The notes under the pieces are model-generated. The model did no database searches. It saw only the letters and a list, made by a program, of their open reading frames with translations, and had not been told where the DNA came from. From Cyclobacteriaceae bacterium (lineage in GTDB: Bacteria > Bacteroidota > Bacteroidia > Cytophagales > Cyclobacteriaceae): a stretch of DNA of 64,000 bases. Below are positions 52,152 to 61,604 of the stretch, piece after piece; position 1 is the stretch's first letter; every line of letters starts with the position of its first letter. The DNA is taken from contig JABFRS010000002.1 of assembly GCA_013141055.1 (NCBI GenBank), positions 124,001 through 188,000 of the forward strand, in the 5' to 3' direction. A program made the translations under genes and the position numbers.

Positions 52152-52244
52152 AAAACAGAAGTGCCATGTGATTTCTGATCACAACTATCTTACAAAATAG
52201 TATTTTTCGGTGAGGTGACAATCTTATCTTATAAAAGTATAGTC

Positions 52245-52275
52245 AAAAAAAATGTCCGGTAACCACTCCGGACAT
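52245..52275 (-). terminator. Rho-independent terminator after the VWA gene
   Basis: On the minus strand TGTCCGG...CCGGACA (7-bp stem, about eight-base loop) is followed by a T-run. It starts about 22 bp past the stop codon of the VWA gene at 52297. Confidence 0.8.
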
Positions 52276-52296
52276 TCTCCATCATCACTCACCCTC

Positions 52297-53466
52297 CTAC
52301 TTCCAAACCATGTTCTTAGTCTTCGCACGTACCTTAATTGCCTTGATCAATGCTCCATCCAATGTTGATTCCATACTTTCCTTTGGTGTGTTGGCGGCTA
52401 TGTACTCCTGTCTCTTCACATTAAGGCTTTGAATCTCTTCCTGGATCTTCTTGCGCTCAGCTGATTTTTTAGCAACATAATCTTTACGCTGCTGTGCATT
52501 CATGCCCTGCATTTGTTTTGGCAGATCGCTATCAGCAGCTTCGGTAACGGCCTTCTCATTCTCCTTCATTGCATCTACAAGATCCCATGACGAATTCTGG
52601 TAGGCATGTGAGCTTTTGGAAACTGCCCTTTCAACTTTATTGGATTGTCCGTAGCTCTGAGCATTTCTATCCTGAGCTGATTGCAGATCTTTCTTAGCCA
52701 CACCTGATTTTCCGTAATACACATAGGTGTCATTCAATCTGTCATTCATCGCTTCGATCTTCTCATCAAAAGGAGTTGGAACATATACTGTTTTGGTATT
52801 TTGTTCAATGCTCATATAAGTTCCACCTGTGATGTCGGCTCCGTTCTTCCATTCTGTACGCAAGCCTTCATTGAAATCTCCACAAAAGATTGTATTGACT
52901 ACCACATCTTTATCTCTTGCGATTCCACAAGCTTTATGAAATGATACTCCACCCTGATTGAAAGGTTCATTACCAGCAATGAAGATCATCTTGAGGTCGG
53001 CTTCTGATGCTGACCATGCAAGCTGACTCAAAGACGTTTGAATAACATGTCCACAGTATTCATCACCACCACTTGTAGTGAGGGAGAAAAGCTTCTCCGA
53101 AATCACATCAAGATCTGTAGTCAAAGCACTCACCTGACGGATATAACCAGTCTCTTCAGATAATCTGTTATTCCCATACTCATAGAGTGAAATTTTAATG
53201 TTCGGTCTGGTACCGTCACTGCATTTTGCAGCAGCAAGTTCATTAACGATTTTCCAGAGCTGCGACTTTGCCTGGTCAATCAATCCATCCATACTATTGC
53301 TGGTGTCCAGTAGCAATGCCAGCATGATGGTTTGCTCTTTGACCGGTGGTGGCGTTTCACAAGGAGTCTCCTTTGCGGATGCCGTGTTTGAAAGTAAGGT
53401 ACTCATCGCGATCATCATCATGAGGAAGGCGGCTTTGAATCGATTTACTAATCTGTGGGTTTTCAT
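52297..53466 (-). CDS. Secreted VWA-domain protein
   Basis: A 389-residue exported protein: signal peptide to about 30 (MMMIAMSTLLSNTASA), then a von Willebrand A domain with the MIDAS motif Asp54-Thr-Ser-Asn-Ser58 (LLLDTSNSMD), where Mg2+ would bind, and the conserved second part DEYCGHVIQTSLSQLAWS, with FIAGNEPF. The C-terminal 120 residues are Lys/Gln/Glu-rich (RKDYVAKKSAERKKIQEEI), likely helical. Such proteins act in surface or periplasmic protein interactions. No TonB or MoxR-type ATPase gene is adjacent. Confidence 0.82.
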   Translation of the reverse strand: MKTHRLVNRFKAAFLMMMIAMSTLLSNTASAKETPCETPPPVKEQTIMLALLLDTSNSMDGLIDQAKSQLWKIVNELAAAKCSDGTRPNIKISLYEYGNNRLSEETGYIRQVSALTTDLDVISEKLFSLTTSGGDEYCGHVIQTSLSQLAWSASEADLKMIFIAGNEPFNQGGVSFHKACGIARDKDVVVNTIFCGDFNEGLRTEWKNGADITGGTYMSIEQNTKTVYVPTPFDEKIEAMNDRLNDTYVYYGKSGVAKKDLQSAQDRNAQSYGQSNKVERAVSKSSHAYQNSSWDLVDAMKENEKAVTEAADSDLPKQMQGMNAQQRKDYVAKKSAERKKIQEEIQSLNVKRQEYIAANTPKESMESTLDGALIKAIKVRAKTKNMVWK

Positions 53467-53644
53467 AAATGTTGCTGTTTTTGAGTAAATTTTACGGTAA
53501 AAAAGTTCTTAGGGTACCTCAACTCCGTCAGACCTCCAGTCCACTGAGTGAATCTGTCAATCCACTGAGCAAGCATTATGATTCCATCCTTTTTGGTGAA
53601 AATGCGTAATAATTAATGTGCTAACTTTCCCGCATTAAGTAATT

Positions 53645-55618
53645 ATGATTCGAAAAGCAGTCGTCATTCTATGTCTTCTTATGGGTGTGATCTCGTATGA
53701 AGAATGCTATGGTCAGGAAAATGATAAGAGGAGAGATAAGAGCAGCAGTAATTACAAGACCTATAAGTCCAGGTCAGTTGCGAATGATGCAAAAAGTCTT
53801 TTAGACGAAGCCTCTGCCCTTCGTCAATCAAATCCTGATCAGGCCCTTGATAAAGTAAAGGAGGCACTTGGCGTCAGCCTTGCGCAACAGGACGAGTTAA
53901 CAGAAGCTAAGTGCTATGTTCTCTTGGGTGAAATAAACGAGAGCATTCTTGAGTGGAAGCTGGCCCTGGAAAACTATTTACAGGCTTATGATAAATTTGA
54001 AAAAGGGAATACAGGCTCACGGGAATACAGGCGTATGCTTCAGGGATTGGGTACTGCCAATCTGATGCTTGAAAAGTATGATGATGCCCTTACTTATTTA
54101 CAGGAAGCGGTGCAGATCAGTGGGAGTCGATCAAAAATTTCTGATAGCTATTATTCAGAGAGATTGCTCGACATATCAGAAGTTTACTATCGAAAGGGAC
54201 AATACAAAGAAGCACTCACAACACTCGATGATATTATATCAGATAATGATAAGAATTCTTCATTAGGTCTACGTGCGGAAAATCAGAAGGCAAAGATCTA
54301 TACCAAGACAAACGATCTTGAAAAATCGAAGGACCTTTATCAGAATTCTGTCAATCAGGTGCGTTCAGGAAATAAAGCGGACATTCAGCAATCACAATCC
54401 ATGCAGGCGACAAAGACCGAGATTGCCACTGCTCTTCGTGGCCAGAATCGCTTTGAAGAAGAGATCAAACTGCGTAATGAAGCTATTGAATATAATCTCG
54501 AATCAAAAAATATGGCCGAGGTGACAAAAGACAAGATTGAAATCGGAAAGACCCTTGAAGCCAGCGGTGATAACAAGGCAGCAATCCGGGAAATGGAGGA
54601 AGCCGCCGCCATCGCAGATACTCTTGATAATCCCAAAGAACAAGCAAGTGCATTCCTTGCTCTTGCCCTTCTATATGAAAAGAACAATAAAAATTTGCTG
54701 GCCCTGAGCGCTTATAAGAAGTATAGTATCGCCGTTGAAAAACGTGAGGTTCAGCAGGATCTTGTTCAAAGTGAGAAATCAGATCTTATCAAAAAGCAAA
54801 AAGATATTGATGAGTTTTCAAAAAGCATTTCCATTGGGCAGCGGGAGGACACAATTGAACGAGATACTTTCTTCCGGCAGCAGATCATTATTTACGGCTT
54901 GATGGGAATGATGCTGATCCTGTCGACTACCTCATTCTTTATTTACAGAAATGCCCAGGCGAGTAAAGTTGCCAATCAATTGCTGGCACTGAAGTCCTTA
55001 CGAGGTCAGATGAATCCTCACTTTATTTTTAATGCTCTGAATTCTGTCAATCATTTTGTAGCGCAACAGGATGAACGTACCGCTAACAGGTTTTTATCAG
55101 AGTTTTCGCAACTCATGCGCCTTGTGTTGGAGAATTCACAACAAGACTTTATCACACTTCACAAGGAACAGGAAATATTGTCATTGTATTTGAAACTTGA
55201 GCACTATCGGTTCAGGGACAAATTCGATTATGAGATCATCTTAGACGAAAGTCTCAATGAAGATTTGATTGAGATCCCACCAATGCTCATACAACCCTAT
55301 TTGGAAAATGCTGTCTGGCATGGATTGCGATACAGGGAATCAAAGGGCAAGCTGACCCTGCAGATGAAGCAGGAGTCAAATGATCTGGTAGTAGAGATAC
55401 TTGACAACGGGATTGGCCGTAAGAAATCCACTGAGCTGAAAACAGAAAATCAGCGCAAGCATAATTCGACAGGGTTAAAAAATATCCAGGAGCGGCTTGC
55501 AATCCTGAATAAAGTCTACAAAGCAAATTACCGTGTGACGATTGAGGATTTACCAGAAGGCACTGGTACGCGTGTAAAGATATTTCTACCGATCAATACA
55601 AAACCGAAAGCCGTATGA
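53645..55618 (+). CDS. LytS-type sensor histidine kinase with N-terminal TPR repeats
   Basis: A 657-residue protein: signal-like segment (1-20), then periplasmic TPR repeats (about 60-380; AKCYVLLGEINESILEWKLALENYL and others), one membrane helix at about 415-440 (IIIYGLMGMMLILSTTSFFIY), and a cytoplasmic His_kinase domain: LRGQMNPHFIFNALNSVNHF with the phosphorylated His, then IEIPPMLIQPYLENAVWHGLRY (N-box) and LDNGIGRK (G-box). This is the LytS/YehU-type with TPR sensing. The stop overlaps the response-regulator start by 4 bp (ATGA), typical of such pairs. Confidence 0.93.
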   Translation: MIRKAVVILCLLMGVISYEECYGQENDKRRDKSSSNYKTYKSRSVANDAKSLLDEASALRQSNPDQALDKVKEALGVSLAQQDELTEAKCYVLLGEINESILEWKLALENYLQAYDKFEKGNTGSREYRRMLQGLGTANLMLEKYDDALTYLQEAVQISGSRSKISDSYYSERLLDISEVYYRKGQYKEALTTLDDIISDNDKNSSLGLRAENQKAKIYTKTNDLEKSKDLYQNSVNQVRSGNKADIQQSQSMQATKTEIATALRGQNRFEEEIKLRNEAIEYNLESKNMAEVTKDKIEIGKTLEASGDNKAAIREMEEAAAIADTLDNPKEQASAFLALALLYEKNNKNLLALSAYKKYSIAVEKREVQQDLVQSEKSDLIKKQKDIDEFSKSISIGQREDTIERDTFFRQQIIIYGLMGMMLILSTTSFFIYRNAQASKVANQLLALKSLRGQMNPHFIFNALNSVNHFVAQQDERTANRFLSEFSQLMRLVLENSQQDFITLHKEQEILSLYLKLEHYRFRDKFDYEIILDESLNEDLIEIPPMLIQPYLENAVWHGLRYRESKGKLTLQMKQESNDLVVEILDNGIGRKKSTELKTENQRKHNSTGLKNIQERLAILNKVYKANYRVTIEDLPEGTGTRVKIFLPINTKPKAV

Positions 55619-56352
55619 AAGTAGTGATCATCGATGATGAAAGGGATAGTCGCGAGATACTGGCAGGATATCTTGGAAAGTATTGCTCCGATATCACCGT
55701 CAGCGGCTTTGGGGAATCGGTATCCACGGGACTGGAAGCCATTCAAAAGCATCATCCTGACATTGTATTTCTTGACATAGAGATGCCCTATGGCAATGGA
55801 TTTGATCTTCTGAACAAGATCACCAACATTACTTTCGAAACGGTCTTCGTAACTGCATTCGACAACTATGCCATTCAGGCACTGAATCAAAGTGCTGCCT
55901 ATTACCTGCTCAAGCCTATTGATATCGATGAGTTGATCAAAGCCGTTGAGAAGATTAGAAAAGAGCGAAAGGAAACAGACTACACGCAACATGCAAAGGT
56001 GCTGGTAGATAATCTCCGAAGCAGCGGCACACAAAAGATCATGCTTCCTACTATGGAAGGTTTTGAGATCAGAAATATCAACACGATCCTTTATTGCGAG
56101 GCAGTTGATAACTTCACACGCTTCTATTTTGAAACCGGTCAGCCTCTTTTGATCTGCAGGACGCTTAAATATTTTGAAGAAGTATTGCACGAGCATCGCT
56201 TCCTGAGGATTCATCGCTCCTATGTGGCAAATCCGGAATTTGTTATCCGGTATTCAAAAGGAAAGGGCGGCTCTGTTACGATGAAGAATAACCAGGAGCT
56301 TGAGATTTCTCCTAACAAGAAGAAAGAGTTCCTTGAATTGTTTGAGCGATAG
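55615..56352 (+). CDS. LytTR-domain response regulator
   Basis: A 245-residue regulator. The receiver domain has the acidic pocket Asp7/Asp8 (IDDE), phosphoacceptor Asp54 (VFLDIEMPYG), Thr in FVTAFD, and Lys in LKPIDID. The C-terminal part is a LytTR DNA-binding domain: GFEIRNINTILYCEAVDNFTRFYF...RIHRSYVAN. It is the cognate partner of the LytS-type kinase whose gene overlaps by 4 bp. The target promoters are unknown; the EamA gene follows 6 bp later and may be in the same unit. Confidence 0.95.
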   Translation: MKVVIIDDERDSREILAGYLGKYCSDITVSGFGESVSTGLEAIQKHHPDIVFLDIEMPYGNGFDLLNKITNITFETVFVTAFDNYAIQALNQSAAYYLLKPIDIDELIKAVEKIRKERKETDYTQHAKVLVDNLRSSGTQKIMLPTMEGFEIRNINTILYCEAVDNFTRFYFETGQPLLICRTLKYFEEVLHEHRFLRIHRSYVANPEFVIRYSKGKGGSVTMKNNQELEISPNKKKEFLELFER

Positions 56353-56358
56353 CATCTC

Positions 56359-57294
56359 ATGTCGCAGCTCAGATCAAATTCTTATTTTATAAAGGGAGTT
56401 CTTATTGCCCTGGCGGGAGCAATTTGCTTTTCCACGAAAGCGATTTTTGTAAAGCTGGCCTATCGTGATACAGAAGTGGATGCAATCACACTGCTGGCGC
56501 TCAGAATGATATTTTCTCTTCCTTTCTTTGTCATCTCTGCCTTCGTCTCGTCAAGTAAAAGCAGCAACGTTCGATTTACAGCAGGGCAATGGATTCAAAT
56601 AGCGATTATAGGATGTCTTGGTTATTATGTCAGCAGTCTGCTCGACTTCCTTGGTTTGCAATATGTAACGGCAGGAATTGAGCGTCTGATTCTGTTCATA
56701 TATCCAACACTCGTATTGCTGATGTCCGCAGCAATCTTCAAAGTAAAAATTAACAGGTTACAGTGGATAGCTCTGATCATCACCTACGCAGGGCTGATGA
56801 TCTCATTCTTTGGTGAAATAAATTTCCACTCTTCTCACAACAGTAATTTTATGCTGGGGTCGCTCCTCATTTTCATCTGCGCTTTTACCTATGCAGCATA
56901 TATTGTTGGAAGTGGAAGATTGATACCTATAGTTGGTGCTTCAAAGTTTAACAGCTATGCAATGAGCTTTGCAGCGGCGGGAGTACTACTTCATTTTTTC
57001 TTTACAAGCGAAACATCACTCCTGCATTTAAGTGGAATGACATACGGCTATAGCTTTTTGATGGCGGTGCTTTCTACGGTGATTCCCTCCTATCTGGTGG
57101 CGGAAAGCATTAAGAGAATCGGATCAGACAACGCCGCCATTGTTGGCAGCGTTGGACCGGTATCTACGATATTGATGGCTTATTTCTTTTTACAGGAGCC
57201 TGTATTTCTGACTCAGTTAATTGGAACAGGACTCATCTTAACGGGAGTACTGCTAATCAGTCGTCAGAAATCAAAATCTCAGACTCTTATTTGA
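56359..57294 (+). CDS. EamA-type (DMT superfamily) transporter
   Basis: A 311-residue inner-membrane protein with ten predicted helices in two EamA repeats: KGVLIALAGAICFSTKAIFVKLAYR, then LLALRMIFSLPFFVISAFV in the first; MLGSLLIFICAFTYAAYIVGSGRLI and SVGPVSTILMAYFFLQEPVF, with the conserved Pro/Glu signature, in the second. DMT transporters export amino acids or metabolites; the substrate is unknown. Its gene follows the LytTR regulator by 6 bp, and its 3' end overlaps the convergent cold-shock gene by 8 bp. Confidence 0.9.
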   Translation: MSQLRSNSYFIKGVLIALAGAICFSTKAIFVKLAYRDTEVDAITLLALRMIFSLPFFVISAFVSSSKSSNVRFTAGQWIQIAIIGCLGYYVSSLLDFLGLQYVTAGIERLILFIYPTLVLLMSAAIFKVKINRLQWIALIITYAGLMISFFGEINFHSSHNSNFMLGSLLIFICAFTYAAYIVGSGRLIPIVGASKFNSYAMSFAAAGVLLHFFFTSETSLLHLSGMTYGYSFLMAVLSTVIPSYLVAESIKRIGSDNAAIVGSVGPVSTILMAYFFLQEPVFLTQLIGTGLILTGVLLISRQKSKSQTLI

Positions 57295-57742
57295 TGAGCT
57301 TTACCGCAACGGCATTAGGGCCCTTCTGACCTTGCTCTACTCGGAAGGTAACGCGATCGTTTTCACGAATGGCATCCTGATGATCCTTGATGTGTGTAAA
57401 GATGCTTTCACCGTTGTCAGTGTCTTTGATAAAACCAAAACCTTTGGATTCATTGAAGAAGGTAACAATGCCTTTTCGGCCTGCTTCAACCTCGTCACTT
57501 GCTTTTCTACGGGGAACCCCAACTTCGATGCTGGATGCATTTACGACCACCTTTCTCTTCATTGGATCTGGTGGTGTTGATGAGAAATTGCCGTATTCAT
57601 CCACATAGGCAATCATATTTTCGAAACCACCGCCTGATGCGTTGGCCTTTCTTTCGTCTTTGCGTTGCGCCTTATCTTCCTTCTTCTTCTGTTTTTTCTT
57701 CTCTTTTTCCTTCTTATTCCACGTTTCTTGTGATTTTGGCAT
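57287..57742 (-). CDS. Cold-shock-domain protein with basic N-terminal extension
   Basis: A 151-residue RNA/DNA-binding protein. Residues about 88-151 are a cold-shock domain: KGIVTFFNESKGFGFIKDTDNGESIFTHIKDHQ (RNP1 KGFGFI, RNP2 IFTHI) and the closing PNAVAVKLI. The first 40 residues are Lys/Glu-rich (KKEKEKKKQKKKEDKAQRKDERKA), an extension absent from typical 65-residue CspA proteins. The linker includes GGGFENMIAYVDEYGNF, a block known in some Bacteroidota cold-shock proteins. Its 3' end overlaps that of the EamA gene by 8 bp in convergent orientation. Confidence 0.9.
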   Translation of the reverse strand: MPKSQETWNKKEKEKKKQKKKEDKAQRKDERKANASGGGFENMIAYVDEYGNFSSTPPDPMKRKVVVNASSIEVGVPRRKASDEVEAGRKGIVTFFNESKGFGFIKDTDNGESIFTHIKDHQDAIRENDRVTFRVEQGQKGPNAVAVKLIK

Positions 57743-57894
57743 TGGCTGAATTTGGTTGTTTGTTGTAAAGTTAAAGAATAAATAGACTACTTCTTCATGG
57801 GGAAATAAGTTCCATCTGAAGCTCAGATTTGGTGAAATTTTGGTGAGTCAGCCGAAGTTGCGCCAAAGATCCTAAGATCAAGCGCTCTTCAATT

Positions 57895-58623
57895 TTAATT
57901 TCCCCGTATTTTTGCAGCTGCTCCCTTATCCAAAAACCAAACAACCTCTCCCTGTTTTGCCTTAATAAGCTGTGCCGGATACTCGTCAATGTTGGTGGGA
58001 TCTTCCAGGATGTGTTTTACAGCTTCAGCCTTCCCTGCTCCATAAACCAGGAACAAAATCTTGTGGCCGAGATTGATTAACGGCGCTGTAAATGTGATCC
58101 GGTTCATCTTTACCTCTTCAACATATATCTCCTTTACCAATGCCGTTTTCTCATGCAACACTGTTGTGTGGGGAAAGAGTGATGCTGTATGGGAATTGTC
58201 TCCAAGGCCGAGTAAGATCACATCAAAGATGCATTCGCTCCCTTTAAAATGTTCCTTAATCGTTTGTTCGTATGCTATCGCAGCGTTTTCAGGACTTAAT
58301 GAGGTATCAATTCCAAAAATATGATCTTTCGGTATTCTCAGGGGATCAAACAAAGCCAATGTCGCCATGAGGAAATTACTGTCCTTGTGGTTATGTGGCA
58401 CATAGCGATCATCCCCAAAAAAGAAGTAAACGTTATTCCATTGAATTTTGTAGAGATAGCTATCTGAAGCCAGTAGCTCATAGAGTTTTTTAGGAGAGCT
58501 TCCACCCGAAAGCACAAGATTAAACCTTCCCCTCTTTTCAATTGCTTCCTTCGCCTCAACCATGATATAGTCGGCAAGCGCCGGCAACAATAATTCAGGT
58601 GTATCAAAAACCTTTATCACCAT
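57895..58623 (-). CDS. pgl: 6-phosphogluconolactonase
   Basis: Hydrolyses 6-phosphogluconolactone to 6-phosphogluconate in the oxidative pentose phosphate pathway. The 242-residue protein has the SugIso/DevB pattern: LVLSGGSSPKKLYELLA is the sugar-phosphate-binding loop, FFFGDDRYVPHNHKDSNFLMA is the family signature, and DVILLGLGDNSHTASLFP carries the catalytic residue region. The ATG at 58623 is used; an upstream in-frame start would lie inside zwf. Only one base separates it from the zwf stop codon, so it is translated directly after zwf. It is the last gene of the pentose phosphate operon. Confidence 0.95.
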   Translation of the reverse strand: MVIKVFDTPELLLPALADYIMVEAKEAIEKRGRFNLVLSGGSSPKKLYELLASDSYLYKIQWNNVYFFFGDDRYVPHNHKDSNFLMATLALFDPLRIPKDHIFGIDTSLSPENAAIAYEQTIKEHFKGSECIFDVILLGLGDNSHTASLFPHTTVLHEKTALVKEIYVEEVKMNRITFTAPLINLGHKILFLVYGAGKAEAVKHILEDPTNIDEYPAQLIKAKQGEVVWFLDKGAAAKIRGN

Positions 58624-58624
58624 A

Positions 58625-60148
58625 CTAGCTTTTAGTTTTCTTCGGCAGCGTAAACCAATGGAAGCCATCTTTTGCAATCAATGCATCCGCTGCCTCTGGT
58701 CCCCATGAGTCCGCTGAGTAATTAGGGAAACTGGTGCTCTTCTTCTTTGCCCATGAGTTCAGAATAGGCATCAATAGATCCCATGCCGCCTCTACCTGAT
58801 CACCACGCATGAACAATGTCTGGTCACCCATCATCGTGTCAAGCAGCAATGTCTCATACGCTTCCGGTGTTTCACCTTTGTATGTTCCGCTATAGTCAAA
58901 TATCAAATCAACAGGATTAAGGATCATATCCAGCCCTGGTCTCTTTGCCTGTACCTGGAGGCGTATACTCATCTCAGGCTGAATGCTGATGATCAGCTTA
59001 TTTTGCTGCCAGCCTTCCACTGCTTCTGTTGGGAAGATCATGTGAGGAACATCCTTGAATTGTATCGTGATCATGGAAGAAGCTTCCGGCATTCGTTTTC
59101 CTGTCCGCAGATAGAATGGAACGCCATGCCATCTCCAGTTGTCAACGAAGAACTTAATCGCTGCAAAGGTCTCTGTATTTGATTCAGGGTTTACACCTTT
59201 TTCTTCACGATATCCCGGAACTTCTTTTCCTTCTACCCAGCCCTTTCGATACTGGCCACGAACGGTGTTTTTCTGAATGTCTTCTGCATCAAACTTACGC
59301 ATGGCAAGAAGTACATCCACCTTTCGATTACGCACTTCATCTGCCTGAAAACTTACCGGTGGCTCCATTGCTACAAGGCAAAGTAATTGCAAGATGTGGT
59401 TCTGAACCATATCGCGCAAAGCACCTGCTTCATCATAATAACCACCACGATCGCCTACTCCCAGTTGTTCTGAAACTGATATCTGAACATGGTCGATATA
59501 GTTACGATTCCAAAGCGGTTCAAGGATAGAGTTCGCAAATCGGAATGCAAGAATGTTCTGAACGGTCTCTTTTCCAAGGTAATGATCAATGCGATAGATC
59601 TGCTTTTCCGAGAAAATGCTGTTCAGTAGTTTATTTAATTGCTTGCCGGATTCAAGATCGTGTCCAAATGGTTTTTCAATGACTACGCGACTCTTTTCAG
59701 GATCGGATGCAAGTTTATGCTTGGCAAGATTCTCTGCGATGGGTGTAAAGAATCTTGGAGCAACTGCCAAATAATAGATTACGCATGGTTCTGTTTTCCA
59801 CTCTGCTCCCAGCTTCTTAATTCTTTCACCTTGCTCAATATATGTTTTTTCTTCAGCGATATCTGACACCTGGAAATACACATTTGCAGAGAACTTCTTC
59901 CATTTCTCTGCATCAGCCTTTCCGCTACGGGAGAACTTATTGATGTCATCCAGCAGCAATCCTCTGAATTGATCGTCGGTTTGCTGAGTACGCCCCATCC
60001 CAACGATTGCAAAGTTATCCGGGAGCCATCCATCAATGAAGAGATTGTACAATGCAGGAACAAGCTTTCGCGAAGTAAGATCTCCTGTTCCACCAAAAAT
60101 AAAGAAGATGGTTGGCTGAGACTGAACGGGGCTATTTTTTTGATTCAT
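58625..60148 (-). CDS. zwf: Glucose-6-phosphate dehydrogenase
   Basis: Oxidises glucose 6-phosphate with NADP+ (or NAD+) to the lactone, the first oxidative pentose phosphate step. The 507-residue protein shows the nucleotide-binding FGGTGDLTSRKLVPALYNL, the active-site RIDHYLGKETVQNI with the conserved Lys-Glu-Thr, the substrate site VIEKPFGHD, and YLRTGKRM. The length matches the family. It is followed by pgl with one base between stop and start, and it follows gnd (21 bp) on the same strand. Confidence 0.97.
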   Translation of the reverse strand: MNQKNSPVQSQPTIFFIFGGTGDLTSRKLVPALYNLFIDGWLPDNFAIVGMGRTQQTDDQFRGLLLDDINKFSRSGKADAEKWKKFSANVYFQVSDIAEEKTYIEQGERIKKLGAEWKTEPCVIYYLAVAPRFFTPIAENLAKHKLASDPEKSRVVIEKPFGHDLESGKQLNKLLNSIFSEKQIYRIDHYLGKETVQNILAFRFANSILEPLWNRNYIDHVQISVSEQLGVGDRGGYYDEAGALRDMVQNHILQLLCLVAMEPPVSFQADEVRNRKVDVLLAMRKFDAEDIQKNTVRGQYRKGWVEGKEVPGYREEKGVNPESNTETFAAIKFFVDNWRWHGVPFYLRTGKRMPEASSMITIQFKDVPHMIFPTEAVEGWQQNKLIISIQPEMSIRLQVQAKRPGLDMILNPVDLIFDYSGTYKGETPEAYETLLLDTMMGDQTLFMRGDQVEAAWDLLMPILNSWAKKKSTSFPNYSADSWGPEAADALIAKDGFHWFTLPKKTKS

Positions 60149-60169
60149 TTTCTAAGTTGTCGTATGAAA

Positions 60170-61585
60170 TTATTTAACAAACCATTGCGTATGGAACGTA
60201 CCTTCTTTACCAATTAATTCATAGGTATGAGCACCAAAAAAATCACGCTGTGCCTGAATAACATTCGAAGGCATGCGCTCGCTTTTGAATGCATCGAAGT
60301 AACTTAATGCTGCCGTGAATGCTGGCATAGCAATTCCTGAATTAATGGCCGAAGAAATAACGGCACGGGTTGGAGCCAGCAGTGTACTCACTTTCTTTTG
60401 AATAGCAGGATCCAGCAGCAAATGCTGAAGTGTATTGTCATTTTTGTATGCCTGATGAATGTCTTCGAGGAACGTTGAGCGAATGATACATCCACCGCGC
60501 CAGATCAATGCGATCTTATCCATTTTAAGGTCATACTTGAATTCTGTTGATGCCTGAGTAAGCAGATGCATGCCTTGTGCGTAGGCAAGAATGGTTGAGA
60601 AATATAATGCAGCTTCCAATGATTTTACAAGTTCTTCCGGTGTCCCTTGCAGTTTGACGGGTTCTGCCCCATACATTGCTGCTGCTTTTGTGCGCAACGC
60701 TTTGTATTTGGAAAGATCACGCATAGATACAGCAGTATCAATTACAGTTAGAGCTGTTTGCAAATCCATAGCTACCTGAGATGTCCACTTGCCGGTTCCT
60801 TTTGAGCGAGCTTCATCTTTGATATCATTTAAAAGTAAATGATCAGATCCTTTTTCCTTGAAAGCAAGAATATCTCGGGTAATGTCCATCAGGAATGACT
60901 GAAGGCGACCATTACTCCATTCCCTGAAGCTTGCGTGGATCTTGTCGTCAGAAAGTTTCAATCCCTTCTTCATAAATTCATAGGTTTCAGCAATCAGTTG
61001 CATGATACCATACTCGATTCCGTTGTGTACCATCTTGGTGAAGTGACCTGATGCACCTGGCCCGATATACGTTACGCATGGGTCGCCATTCACTTTAGCA
61101 GCTACCGATTCAAATATCTTCTGAACTACTTTATAAGCTTCAGGATCACCTCCAGGCATCATGCTCGGACCTTTTCTTGCGCCTTCTTCTCCTCCCGAAA
61201 TACCCATTCCGAAAAAGTGAATATTCTTTTGCTTTAATAATTCAACACGGCGATTTGTATCTGTGAAATGAGAATTTCCACCATCTATAATAAGATCTCC
61301 CGCATCCAGCAAAGGTGTCAGCTCTTCAATAACATTGTCAACTATCTTACCCGCTGGCACCAGCATCATGATGGCGCGTGGTGATTGCAGGCTGTCAATA
61401 AACTCCTTTGCGGAACTGAATCCTTTTACATTTGGCTTACCTGATTCGGTGCTCAGGGCTTGCACTTTCTTTTCATCTTTGTCGTGGCCCGCCACTTTGT
61501 AGCCGTGGTCAGCCATATTCAATAAAAGATTGCGACCCATGGTTCCGAGTCCGATCATTCCAAAAACATAATTATCGCCTTTCAT
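60170..61585 (-). CDS. gnd: 6-phosphogluconate dehydrogenase, decarboxylating
   Basis: Converts 6-phosphogluconate to ribulose 5-phosphate and CO2 with NADP+. The 471-residue protein has the Rossmann loop GLGTMGRNLLLNMADHG, substrate-binding SGGEEGARKGPSMMPGG, the catalytic Lys-His-Asn-Gly in TKMVHNGIEYG, and a family-typical tail. The length and motifs fit the E. coli-type (long) enzyme. It lies between the HAD gene (19 bp upstream) and zwf. Confidence 0.97.
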   Translation of the reverse strand: MKGDNYVFGMIGLGTMGRNLLLNMADHGYKVAGHDKDEKKVQALSTESGKPNVKGFSSAKEFIDSLQSPRAIMMLVPAGKIVDNVIEELTPLLDAGDLIIDGGNSHFTDTNRRVELLKQKNIHFFGMGISGGEEGARKGPSMMPGGDPEAYKVVQKIFESVAAKVNGDPCVTYIGPGASGHFTKMVHNGIEYGIMQLIAETYEFMKKGLKLSDDKIHASFREWSNGRLQSFLMDITRDILAFKEKGSDHLLLNDIKDEARSKGTGKWTSQVAMDLQTALTVIDTAVSMRDLSKYKALRTKAAAMYGAEPVKLQGTPEELVKSLEAALYFSTILAYAQGMHLLTQASTEFKYDLKMDKIALIWRGGCIIRSTFLEDIHQAYKNDNTLQHLLLDPAIQKKVSTLLAPTRAVISSAINSGIAMPAFTAALSYFDAFKSERMPSNVIQAQRDFFGAHTYELIGKEGTFHTQWFVK

Positions 61586-61604
61586 TTCTTTGGGGATTAA
61601 AGTC

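Noticed and set aside
52152-52296. Purine riboswitch upstream of adenine deaminase
   Set aside because: The leader is only about 50 bp to the terminator-like stem of the VWA gene and shows none of the three-way-junction conserved bases.
55528-56214. 228-residue reading frame opposite the LytTR regulator
   Set aside because: Antisense to a well-supported regulator with intact receiver and LytTR motifs; no motif in the reverse frame.
53645-56352. Link between the LytS/LytTR pair and the orphan kinase at 31.2 kb
   Set aside because: The LytS-type kinase has its own overlapping regulator; nothing in the sequence ties it to the other kinase.
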